The position numbers and the translations under genes were made by a program. The notes beneath the pieces are model-generated. The model was not told the origin of the DNA. It did not search any database and saw only the letters and a program-made list of their open reading frames with translations. From assembly GCA_007693325.1 (NCBI GenBank), contig REDW01000093.1, positions 1 through 50,012 on the forward strand: a stretch of DNA of 50,012 nucleotides, written 5' to 3'. The DNA is from Spirochaetaceae bacterium (GTDB lineage: Bacteria > Spirochaetota > Spirochaetia > DSM-27196 > PWMO01). Positions 1-8,069 of the stretch are shown here, piece by piece. Positions within the stretch are counted from its first letter, which is position 1. The number at the start of each line of letters is the position of its first letter.

Positions 1-916
1 CCGGGGGCACCAGGACCAGCCGCGCTACCATCACCAAAGTGGCGGCAAAGCGCAGCATTCCGCCGTGCTCCTTCAGCAGCAGCAGTCCCATCAGCACCCC
101 AATCGGCAGGCTGACCTGGCGGAACGCCACGATATAGCTGACGTTAACGGCGTAGGCCATGCTGACAAGCACAATCCCGTAGGTAGCGTAGATCATCGCA
201 CCCATCAGTACCGCAATCGACAACTCGCGGCGACTGATCGAGATCTCGCGCGTGCTACGCGTCACCATCCTCCGTCCCCCGACCCACAGGGCCAGCCACA
301 CTACCGTAGAGACGGACTCAAGAAAGAGATACAACAGCGAGATTTCGCTGACCGACTGTGTTCCGTCGAGTACCGTTGGCGCGCGCAGTACCCTGAGGGC
401 TGCGTCGTCCAGGATAGAGTAGCCGGCGGTACCACACGCCGCCCCGAGCGCGAAGGCGCTCATCCTGTTGAGGTAGTTCTTCAGCCGGAGCTGTCCGAAC
501 CGCTCCATTGGCAGCACAAACCCGGCAGCCACAATGACAACGATACCGACAACCGCCTGCAGAGATATCTCGTGTCCCCGTCCCAGAATAACGCTCATGA
601 CTGTGACTACGATCAGCGGCGACGATCGAGCAACGGGATAGGCCAGAGAGAGGTCTCCGTGGCTGTAGGCGTTCAAGAGACAGGTGAAATAGAGCGCCTG
701 AAAGGCGCCGGCGGCTATCACCAGCTGCCAGACCGCAGCAGGCACTCGTGCGAATGCCGAAGCGTAGACCAGACCCACCGGAGTCAACAACACCATCCCG
801 GCAATCAGCGCAATCAGGAAGACCTCGCTCTTCATGGGCACACGCTTACCGAGGAAGTTCCACCAAGCGTGGAAGAATGCGGATATCAGGATCAAGCTGA
901 TGGCCAGCGGACTCAT
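1..916 (-). CDS. EamA/DMT-family membrane transporter, C-terminus cut by window edge
   Basis: Reading the minus strand from ATG at 916 gives 305 codons without a stop up to the left edge, so only a few C-terminal residues should be missing (DMT exporters are usually 290-320 residues). The product is almost entirely hydrophobic with about ten membrane segments. The early motif FFHAWWNFLGKR and the following GALxxPLxY-like region (LAYPVARSSPL) resemble the first EamA repeat; a second repeat follows after a polar linker near residue 180. EamA proteins move small metabolites or drugs across the inner membrane; the substrate cannot be inferred. It follows the ubiB-like gene by 32 bases on the same strand and may be co-transcribed. 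There is no clear ribosome binding site before the ATG, so the start is moderately certain. Confidence 0.8.
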   Translation of the reverse strand, partial: MSPLAISLILISAFFHAWWNFLGKRVPMKSEVFLIALIAGMVLLTPVGLVYASAFARVPAAVWQLVIAAGAFQALYFTCLLNAYSHGDLSLAYPVARSSPLIVVTVMSVILGRGHEISLQAVVGIVVIVAAGFVLPMERFGQLRLKNYLNRMSAFALGAACGTAGYSILDDAALRVLRAPTVLDGTQSVSEISLLYLFLESVSTVVWLALWVGGRRMVTRSTREISISRRELSIAVLMGAMIYATYGIVLVSMAYAVNVSYIVAFRQVSLPIGVLMGLLLLKEHGGMLRFAATLVMVARLVLVPP

Positions 917-948
917 GCTATTGCCGAGCGTTGCCCCGATCGCAGCGG

Positions 949-2655
949 CTAAAGAGCGCCATTGCGAATAATTTTCACCAGCAGCCAGAACCCTACCAGG
1001 CCGGCAGCAACAAAGCCGATAATCCCGATAACCGGAACCTGGCGCCACAGCGGGGGTACCCGCGAGTGGACAATCAGGGCGGAGCCGATTATAAGCGAAC
1101 CGAGTACGATCGAAAAAACCAGTGCCGAGGTCGCCTGCAGCACGGTTTTTCGAATCGGTCGTATGCTTGCTTCATCGATGCTGAAGCGCACTCTGCCGGA
1201 AGACAAGGTGTCAACCAGCTTGTAGTAATCGCCGGGGAAACTTTGAAGCAGTTCTGTGTAGTCTGTGGCCATTGTAGCGACGCGAGAGGCCAGGCGCTTG
1301 GGGTCGTAGCGATCACGCAGCAGCGTCCTGGCAAACGGTTCCAGATGCGCCGCGAAGTCGAACTGTGGATCGAGCGCTGTGGCTACTCCCTCTATGGTAA
1401 TCAGCGACTTCACCAGCAGGAAAAGGTCGGACGGAAGCCGCAGCCCCTTGTCTACCAGGATCTCGACAACTTCGGATAGAAGTCCAGTAAATGAAAAGTC
1501 TCCGGCCTGGGCGCTCTGGAAGCGGCCAATGAGCTCGGCAATTTCGCGCTCGATGCTGCGGGCGGTCTCAAAGTCGCGGCTGCCGGCCAGTCTGACCACC
1601 GCTCGCGCGGCCTGTTGCTCATTGCGTGCTATAATACTTACGAGCATGTCGCTGACTACTTCAAGGTCACGCTGGATGAGGCTGCCGGTAAGGCCGAAGT
1701 CCAGATAACAGAGCCGCCCGTCGTCCAGTACTACAATGTTGCCGGGATGCGGATCGGCGTGAAAGAACCCGTAGCGGAAGATCTGCGTGAGTGTCAGGGT
1801 GGCTCCCAGTTTGGCGACACGCGTACCTTCGGCGGCATCGCGCGGTAACTGGTCGAGAAGGTCCGCCAACGGCCGGCCTTCGATGAACTCCATGGTCAGG
1901 ACGCGCTGCGAGCAGTGGCTACGGAAGACTGCCGGTACCTTGATTGTGGTATCCTGGGAGAACTGGGACTCGAAGCGCTCAATTGACGCCGCTTCACGGC
2001 GGAAATCGAGTTCCTGGTGCATGGCTTTTTCAAACTCATCAACGATATCCCGCGGACCGAGATTGCGGCTCTCGGGAACGTAGCGTTCCAGCAGCTGCAC
2101 CAGCTCCATCAGGATCTCTATGTCAATATCCACCAGCTCCTGCAGGCCCGGCCGCTGGATCTTGACCGCCACCACCTCACCGGAAGGAAGTATCGCGCGA
2201 TGAATCTGCGCGATAGACGCGGCGGCAACCGGATCGTTGTGGAATTCGCGGAAGAGCTCCTGCATCGGTTTGCCGAGCTCTTTTGTGATAAGCGCCGTTG
2301 CGCGTCGCGTGGCAAACGGCGGCACGTTCTCCTGCAGTTTCTGCAGCTCGACCTGCAGTTCGCGCGGAATCAGGTCCGGCCGGTTACTGAGTATCTGGCC
2401 GAGTTTGATGAAGGTGGGGCCGAGGTCCTCCACGGCCAGGCGGATCCGCTCCCAGGTGGTTGACTCGCCAAAGGCGCGCCGCTTGTCGGTACGTCGTCCC
2501 CGGCGTGAGAGACGGCGCATCAGGCGCAGCATTCTGCCCAGGCCGGTCTGATAGACAATCTCGCCAAATCCGTGCGCCAACAGAGTGGTAAGGATGTGGC
2601 GATAACGGGCAAAGCGCAGTCTGCCCTTGCGGGTCAACAGTCCGAGCAGTTTCAC
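949..2655 (-). CDS. ABC1/AarF/UbiB atypical protein kinase-like protein
   Basis: The 568-residue product belongs to the UbiB/ADCK family of atypical kinases, ATPases linked in other bacteria to quinone or lipid metabolism. Visible family marks are the KxGQ motif (FIKLGQILSNRPDLIP), the ATP-binding lysine in AVKIQRPG, the EFIEG hinge, the catalytic loop FFHADPHPGNI and the metal-binding LDFGLTG. Two hydrophobic stretches at the extreme C-terminus (last ~60 residues) would anchor it in the membrane, as in UbiB. The start is GTG at 2655 with a G-rich ribosome site (GGGGGGA) before it. No ubiquinone or menaquinone genes are nearby, so a role in quinone synthesis is not supported by context. Family assignment is firm; function is open. 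Confidence 0.93.
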   Translation of the reverse strand: MKLLGLLTRKGRLRFARYRHILTTLLAHGFGEIVYQTGLGRMLRLMRRLSRRGRRTDKRRAFGESTTWERIRLAVEDLGPTFIKLGQILSNRPDLIPRELQVELQKLQENVPPFATRRATALITKELGKPMQELFREFHNDPVAAASIAQIHRAILPSGEVVAVKIQRPGLQELVDIDIEILMELVQLLERYVPESRNLGPRDIVDEFEKAMHQELDFRREAASIERFESQFSQDTTIKVPAVFRSHCSQRVLTMEFIEGRPLADLLDQLPRDAAEGTRVAKLGATLTLTQIFRYGFFHADPHPGNIVVLDDGRLCYLDFGLTGSLIQRDLEVVSDMLVSIIARNEQQAARAVVRLAGSRDFETARSIEREIAELIGRFQSAQAGDFSFTGLLSEVVEILVDKGLRLPSDLFLLVKSLITIEGVATALDPQFDFAAHLEPFARTLLRDRYDPKRLASRVATMATDYTELLQSFPGDYYKLVDTLSSGRVRFSIDEASIRPIRKTVLQATSALVFSIVLGSLIIGSALIVHSRVPPLWRQVPVIGIIGFVAAGLVGFWLLVKIIRNGAL

Positions 2656-2684
2656 GGATCCCCCCGATGGCGCCGGTTTGGTTG

Positions 2685-3113
2685 CTACTCCAGGCCGGCA
2701 ACCGCGGCTTCGATCTCTTCGGGGCGTGCCTTGCTGAGATCCTTGTCCACGGTGTGCGCCAGAAGCTTGCTGGTAGGCTTATCGAGTTTGTCGCGCAACA
2801 GGCCAAGAAAGCCTGGTGATGCCACTACAATAAGGTGGTCCAGTTGCCCGCCGACGCGCTCATGATGGACGCGTTCGGCCACCTGCTTGGCAAAAACCTC
2901 GGCCTCGTGCTTGCGGGCCCGCTCCGCTGTGTGGCCGCTGCGCGCCGAAGGGGCAGTGGATTCATGAACATCAGCACCCTTGTCGGTCACCAGATCGCCC
3001 TCGTGCATTCTGCCCTCAGCGTGCAGGAGGCTTTCGCGTTCTTCCAGCTTGTCGCCATCGCGAGCGAAGAAGCGAGCTCGTGCCGCATCGGCTACTACGA
3101 TACAGGTTTTCAT
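2685..3113 (-). CDS. Host_attach-family protein (baeRF-like)
   Basis: A 142-residue soluble protein matching the family named 'protein required for attachment to host cells', whose true role is not settled; some relatives resemble eRF1 domains. The N-terminus MKTCIVVADAARARFF is the typical first strand, followed by a polar, charged middle and the conserved LIVVASPGFLGLLR and LAHTVDKDLSKA segments. The reading frame is open further upstream, but ATG at 3113 is chosen because the family begins there and AAGGAG lies at the right distance. It sits 29 bases upstream of the ubiB-like gene on the same strand and is probably its operon partner. The name does not imply an infection role here. Confidence 0.88.
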   Translation of the reverse strand: MKTCIVVADAARARFFARDGDKLEERESLLHAEGRMHEGDLVTDKGADVHESTAPSARSGHTAERARKHEAEVFAKQVAERVHHERVGGQLDHLIVVASPGFLGLLRDKLDKPTSKLLAHTVDKDLSKARPEEIEAAVAGLE

Positions 3114-3254
3114 GAAGTCTCCTTGGTGCGGGATGACGAGTCCCGATGGTTTGAAGGTAATAGCGACCGGGCCCGAGGTCAACTACAGTCCAATCGGACA
3201 GCCTGCCTGTGACGCGGGCGTTGACACGTCCGGGAGCTCGGTGAACAATCAGCC

Positions 3255-4028
3255 ATGATTTCAAACCGAGCGGGCGTTGTGCCGTCGGCCGCGATTGTTG
3301 ACGCAGCCGTGGTGACGCGCGGCCTGACCAAGCGGTATCGCGGTATGTCGGCACCCGCATTGCGCGATGTTTCGCTCTCCGTTGCAAGCGGGGAGGTGGT
3401 CGGACTGCTTGGCGCCAACGGTGCCGGCAAGACCACGCTTCTACGTATCCTGTCGGGGTTACTGCGTCCAACTGAGGGAACCGCAACGGTTGCCGGGCTG
3501 GATAGCGTGCGTGAAGCTACCGCGGTGCACGCCGTGGTGGGTGCGCTGTTTGGCGGTGCGGTGGGGCTCTACGAGCGGCTCAGCGCACGCGAGAACATTC
3601 GCTATTTTGCCTCTCTCAACGGCGTTTCCCGTGCAGAGATCCCGCAGCGGATCGAAGAGATGGTGGCGCTGTTTGGAATGCAAGCGTTTGCTGATCGGAT
3701 GGTTGCGGGGTTTTCCAGCGGGATGAAGCAGCGAACAGCCCTGGCGCGTGCCATGGTGCATCGACCACGGGTACTCGTTCTCGATGAACCTACAACCGGC
3801 CTGGATATCGCCGCCGCGTTGGTGGTGCAGGAGTTCGTGCTGCGCTGCCGCTCCGAGGGACGCAGCGTGCTGATATCGAGCCACAACACCGGCGAACTCG
3901 AGCGTGTCTGCAGCCGGGTAGTGGTGATTCTCGACGGGTGCATTGTCTGCGAAGCCAGGCCGGGCGTTGATATCGCACGCGGTGAGCTGCGCGAGCTTTA
4001 CCTTCGCATCAGCGGGGAGGGTGTGTGA
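3255..4028 (+). CDS. ABC transporter ATP-binding protein, NatA-like
   Basis: A 257-residue ABC ATPase that powers the permease encoded next to it. Walker A is GANGAGKT (about residue 55), the signature is FSSGMKQR, Walker B is VLVLDEPTTGLD and the H-loop is SSHN. The GMKQR form of the signature and the ABC-2 permease partner are typical of NatA-like and CcmA-like exporters. An extra ~15 residues precede the nucleotide-binding core, and there is no strong ribosome site at ATG 3255, so the true start could be slightly downstream. Its stop overlaps the GTG start of the permease (GTGA), which indicates translational coupling. Confidence 0.92.
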   Translation: MISNRAGVVPSAAIVDAAVVTRGLTKRYRGMSAPALRDVSLSVASGEVVGLLGANGAGKTTLLRILSGLLRPTEGTATVAGLDSVREATAVHAVVGALFGGAVGLYERLSARENIRYFASLNGVSRAEIPQRIEEMVALFGMQAFADRMVAGFSSGMKQRTALARAMVHRPRVLVLDEPTTGLDIAAALVVQEFVLRCRSEGRSVLISSHNTGELERVCSRVVVILDGCIVCEARPGVDIARGELRELYLRISGEGV

Positions 4029-5179
4029 TTCGCGTTTACGCCGTTCAGATAGGCACCGTTGCAGCCAAAGAACTCACCGAGCTGTTTCGTGACTGGCGCA
4101 CTGTTCTGGTATCCGTGGGGGTTCCGCTGCTGCTCTTTCCGCTGCTGGTTTCGCTGGCGTTTGCCGCAAGCGAGAGCCCGGGAGGACAGACCAGGGTTGC
4201 GATTGTCGGGCAGGACTCACTATCGGTGGTGCCGTTCCTGCAATCGCTCGAGCGCTTTACCCTGGTCCCGATTGCCGATTCCGGTGCTGCAGAGTCCGGC
4301 GTCTCCGACGGTGAATTCACCGTGGCGTTGCGGTTCCGTGATGCTGGTGCTCGTATCGAACTAATCTACAACAACGCTGAAGTACGCTCCGCAGAGGTTG
4401 CTGCTGAAATGCGCGCAGCACTCGAACACTACTCTACCGGGCTTGCAGCGCAACGGCTGGAGGAACTTGGCCTTGCACGTGAGCTGCTGACGCCGCTGCG
4501 GATTGAGCACAACCCGCTTCACCGCGGCGCCCGCGCGGCGGGTACTCTGGCGCTGTCACTGCTGGTTCCGGTCCTCACCCTGCTTGCCGCGGCTATCGGG
4601 CCAATTGCCGCCGCCGGCGACGTGGGCGCCGGAGAGAAGGAACGCGGTACGCTCGAGCCGCTGTTCGGCACCTGCGCCAGCCGGGCTGCGGTGGTTATCG
4701 GCAAGTTTGGCGCGGTAACCGTGATGGCGCTGATAGGAGTGGCCTCGTTCTTTGTGGGTGCGGGACTGGCTTATCTGGCCGGACCAATTCTCTACAGCGC
4801 TGCACGGTTTGAGTTTGCGTTGCAGCCGTTGTCGGTAGCATTGACCGTGCTGCTGGGGATCCTGACCGCTGCGGTCTTCTCGGCAATCGAGCTCACAATC
4901 AGTCTGAGCGCCCGCTCGGCAAAGGCCGCGCAGGCGCTCTTTCTGCCGGTTCTGATTCTGGCGTCTGCCGCCGGTTACGGCGCGGTAACGCTGTCCGGCG
5001 CTGCCGGCTGGTACGCTCACGTACCGTTGCTCAACCTGGCGCTCGCCATCAAGGCCTCGGTAGCCGGTGCGTCTTTTCATCCGGGCGTGGTGGTGCTGTG
5101 GGCGGTGGTCTACATTGCTGCCGCGCTGCGCGTAGCGTCTGCGGTGGTGCAGAGCGAGGGCGTGCTGCGGCAGCGCTAG
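4025..5179 (+). CDS. ABC-2 type permease, NatB-like
   Basis: A 384-residue membrane protein with one N-terminal segment (about residues 28-47), a ~130-residue extracytoplasmic domain, and five or so C-terminal membrane segments. The cytoplasmic motif GAGEKERGTLEPLFG is characteristic of NatB and related ABC2_membrane_3 permeases. NatAB in Bacillus exports sodium; many relatives have unknown substrates, so sodium export is only a possibility. The start is GTG at 4025 inside the stop of the ATPase gene. The gene ends five bases from the convergent P-type ATPase, leaving no room for a classic terminator. Confidence 0.9.
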   Translation: MIRVYAVQIGTVAAKELTELFRDWRTVLVSVGVPLLLFPLLVSLAFAASESPGGQTRVAIVGQDSLSVVPFLQSLERFTLVPIADSGAAESGVSDGEFTVALRFRDAGARIELIYNNAEVRSAEVAAEMRAALEHYSTGLAAQRLEELGLARELLTPLRIEHNPLHRGARAAGTLALSLLVPVLTLLAAAIGPIAAAGDVGAGEKERGTLEPLFGTCASRAAVVIGKFGAVTVMALIGVASFFVGAGLAYLAGPILYSAARFEFALQPLSVALTVLLGILTAAVFSAIELTISLSARSAKAAQALFLPVLILASAAGYGAVTLSGAAGWYAHVPLLNLALAIKASVAGASFHPGVVVLWAVVYIAAALRVASAVVQSEGVLRQR

Positions 5180-5184
5180 AGCGG

Positions 5185-7896
5185 TTATCGATCAGACAGG
5201 CGGCGCGTGAGCGCTTTCTCGGCCTCCACGATCAGAAAGACAGCCAGCCCTACAGCCGCCATGCGCAGCCAGTCGAGTGGTCCCAGAGCTTCGGTTCCGA
5301 ACAGCGATTGCATCGCCGGCAGGTAGGTGAACGGCACCTGCAGCAGCAGCACAACGGCGGCTGCACCCCATACCTGTGGCGTTGCGCGCAGGCCCCGCAG
5401 CGACAGCGAGCGATCGCGCATGTAGCGGCTGTTGAAGAGATAGAAGATCTCGCCAACAATCAGGGTGTTGACCGCGATTGTCCGCGCAAACTCGACCGAT
5501 GCGTCCAGGGCGCGGTACCAGATGAACATCCCCAGTGAGCCCGCCATAAGCAGCAGGGACACGTAACCGATGCGCGCCATCAGCGCCAGCGGAACCAGCG
5601 GCTCCTCGGAGCGCCGTGGCGGCCGTTGCATCACATCGCGCTCCATCGGCTCAAAGGCCAGCGCCAGCGCCAGGGTGACCGCGGTCACCATGTTGACCCA
5701 CAGTACCTGTGCCGGTGTGATAGGGATCACCAGGCCCAGAGCAATTGCGATGATGATGATCAGCGCCTCGCCGCCGTTGGTAGGCAGCATGAACAGCAGC
5801 GATTTCTTGAGGTTATCGTAGACCGTTCTTCCTTCCTCTACGGCGTGCGCAATTGAAGCAAAGTTGTCATCGGCCAGTACCATTTCGGCGGCCTCCTTGG
5901 CCGCCTCGGTCCCCTTGATGCCCATCGCAATGCCGATATCGGCCTTCTTGAGTGCCGGCGCGTCGTTGACACCGTCGCCGGTCATGGCGGTGATGTGGCC
6001 GCGTTTCTGCAGCGCGGTTACCAGCCGCAGCTTGTGCTCCGGGGAAACCCGGGCGTATACATCGATATCGTCCACCAGTTCGAGCAGCTCATCATCGGAT
6101 GCCTTCTCTATTTCCGGCCCGGACATGACGCGGTCGTTCTCGCCGAAACCCATCCTCTGCGCTATCGCGCGCGCGGTGAGCGCGTGGTCACCGGTGATCA
6201 TCTTGACTTGAATACCCGCGGCCCGGCACTCGGCTACCGCCTCAACGGCCTCCGGCCGCGGTGGATCCATGATTGCGGTGAAGCCCAGCAGCGTGAATCC
6301 GTCTTCGACCTGCTCAAAGGAGAGCTCGTCTGCAGCTGAATCATCCGATTCCTTGACAGCAACCGCCAGCAGGCGAAAGCCTTCTGCTGCAAGTTCTTCG
6401 GCCCGCTCGCGCCACCAGTCGGCGTCTATTGTCACGCCATCGCCGCTACTGCCGCGACGCTGTGCGCAGCGCTGAATGACCGCTTCGGGAGAACCCTTGA
6501 GAAATACGCTACGGCCGGACTCGCCCTGGTTCAGGGTTGCCATGAACTTATGGTCGGACTCGAAGGGTATCGCGTCGATTCGCGGCCACTGACTCTCGAT
6601 TTCTGCCTGATCGAGCCCCGCTTTTGCCGCCAGGCTGATCAACGCGCCCTCGGTAGGGTTTCCGTCCACGCGCCATTGGCCCCCGTTGTTGCCGTTATCA
6701 TCGCGGTAGATGCGCGCCTCGTTGCACAGTATGGCCGTGGTCAGCAGTTGGGCCAGCCCGGGGGCAGCCTCCAGATCAACCTCTTGATTGCCTTCGTCTG
6801 TGATCTTGCCCTCGGGGGCGTAGCCGGCGCCTTCAACCGCGTAGGTTTGGTTGGCAAGCACAACCTTCGTAACGGTCATCTCACTGCGCGTGAGCGTGCC
6901 GGTCTTGTCAGTGCAGATGACCGAGACTGAGCCGAGGGTCTCCACGCCGGGCAGTCTCCTGATGATAGCGTTGCGGCCGGCCATGCGCCGCACGCCGATG
7001 GCCAGGATGATGCTCATGACCGCGGGCAGTCCTTCAGGGATTGCAGCCACAGCGATCCCTACCACCGCCAGGAACAGCTCATCGATCTGCATCCGCGCCA
7101 GGAAAAAGCCCAGAGCGAAGACCATTGCGGTCAGGCCTACGATAATGATGCTGAGCGTTACGCCGAAGCGGTTGACTTGTTGCAACAGAGGAGTAGTAAG
7201 GGTTTCCACATCGGTAAGCATGCGGTTGATGCGGCCGATTTCGGTTTCCTCGCCGGTGGATACCACCACCGCGGTGGCGGTTCCCGAGGAGACGATAGTT
7301 CCCGAGTACGCCATACAGCTGCGGTCACCGAGGGATGCGTCCTGGTCCACCGGCTCGCTAGTCTTGGCTACGGTTTCGGATTCGCCGGTCAACGACGCTT
7401 CGTTGACGCGCAGTTCGTGCACGTCCAGGATGCGCAGGTCCGCCGGCACGCGGTCTCCCGATGAGAGCAGCACGATATCTCCCGGCACCAATTCCTCGGC
7501 ATCGATAGTCTGTTTCTCGCCGCTGCGCAACACGCGGTTGGAGACCGAGAGCATGTTGCGTACCGCGTCGATCGCCTTCTCGGCCTTGCCTTCCTGCAGG
7601 TACCCGACAAAGCCGTTGATCAGCACTACCGCCAGGATAATCCAGGTGTCGATCCAGTGCCCGAGCAGCGCCGTTCCCAGCGCTGCTGCCAGCAGCACAT
7701 AAATCAGGACATCGTTGAAGTGGCTCAGGAACTTGAGAATCGGGTTCTTCTGCTTGCCGCGGGGCAGGCGGTTGGCGCCGTACTGCTCCAGCCGCGATGC
7801 CGCTTGCGCAGCGGAAAGCCCGTCACGGCTGGTCTCAAGCGCATCGAGGACCTGGGCCACTGCGTGTGCGTGCGCATTCTGGTTTTGTGTGTCCAT
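5185..7896 (-). CDS. P2-type cation-transporting ATPase
   Basis: A 903-residue P-type ATPase of the calcium/PMR1-like branch. The phosphorylated aspartate is Asp330 in DKTGTLT; the actuator motif is TGES (SLTGESETV), the hinge is TGDGVNDAPALKKADIG, and transmembrane segment 4 carries AIPEGLP, which is typical of P2A pumps. Segment 6 reads NMVTAVTLALALAFEP. In SERCA this stretch is NLVTD, so one calcium-ligand aspartate is alanine here, and the ion carried is uncertain. The N-terminal ~70 residues form a Cation_ATPase_N domain and the C-terminal ~170 residues a Cation_ATPase_C domain. It stands alone, divergent from ileS and convergent with the NatB-like gene. Confidence 0.93.
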   Translation of the reverse strand: MDTQNQNAHAHAVAQVLDALETSRDGLSAAQAASRLEQYGANRLPRGKQKNPILKFLSHFNDVLIYVLLAAALGTALLGHWIDTWIILAVVLINGFVGYLQEGKAEKAIDAVRNMLSVSNRVLRSGEKQTIDAEELVPGDIVLLSSGDRVPADLRILDVHELRVNEASLTGESETVAKTSEPVDQDASLGDRSCMAYSGTIVSSGTATAVVVSTGEETEIGRINRMLTDVETLTTPLLQQVNRFGVTLSIIIVGLTAMVFALGFFLARMQIDELFLAVVGIAVAAIPEGLPAVMSIILAIGVRRMAGRNAIIRRLPGVETLGSVSVICTDKTGTLTRSEMTVTKVVLANQTYAVEGAGYAPEGKITDEGNQEVDLEAAPGLAQLLTTAILCNEARIYRDDNGNNGGQWRVDGNPTEGALISLAAKAGLDQAEIESQWPRIDAIPFESDHKFMATLNQGESGRSVFLKGSPEAVIQRCAQRRGSSGDGVTIDADWWRERAEELAAEGFRLLAVAVKESDDSAADELSFEQVEDGFTLLGFTAIMDPPRPEAVEAVAECRAAGIQVKMITGDHALTARAIAQRMGFGENDRVMSGPEIEKASDDELLELVDDIDVYARVSPEHKLRLVTALQKRGHITAMTGDGVNDAPALKKADIGIAMGIKGTEAAKEAAEMVLADDNFASIAHAVEEGRTVYDNLKKSLLFMLPTNGGEALIIIIAIALGLVIPITPAQVLWVNMVTAVTLALALAFEPMERDVMQRPPRRSEEPLVPLALMARIGYVSLLLMAGSLGMFIWYRALDASVEFARTIAVNTLIVGEIFYLFNSRYMRDRSLSLRGLRATPQVWGAAAVVLLLQVPFTYLPAMQSLFGTEALGPLDWLRMAAVGLAVFLIVEAEKALTRRLSDR

Positions 7897-7959
7897 GTTC
7901 CACTAAAGGTATCTTTGCGGCCTCCGGTGGTCAAGCAAACGCGGGTGGTATTCTCGTCC

Positions 7960-7988
7960 TTGACACCACTTAGCCCATTTCCTACACT
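7960..7988 (+). promoter_or_regulatory. Sigma-70-type promoter for ileS
   Basis: TTGACA at 7960-7965, a 17-base spacer and TACACT at 7983-7988. The -35 box is a perfect consensus. Transcription would begin near 7995, giving a leader of about 75 bases before the ileS start. I saw no T-box-like structure in this leader. Confidence 0.7.
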
Positions 7989-8069
7989 GAAGCTCGTTTC
8001 TCGCGGCCGCTCTCACGCGCACCCGAAACAGTTACGACGCAATTATTCGCTTGCTTCTGGAGGAACCCG

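Noticed and set aside
65-952. Long plus-strand frame over the first kilobase
   Set aside because: Its product is a low-complexity, His/Gln/Arg-rich string, while the minus strand encodes a convincing ten-helix EamA transporter.
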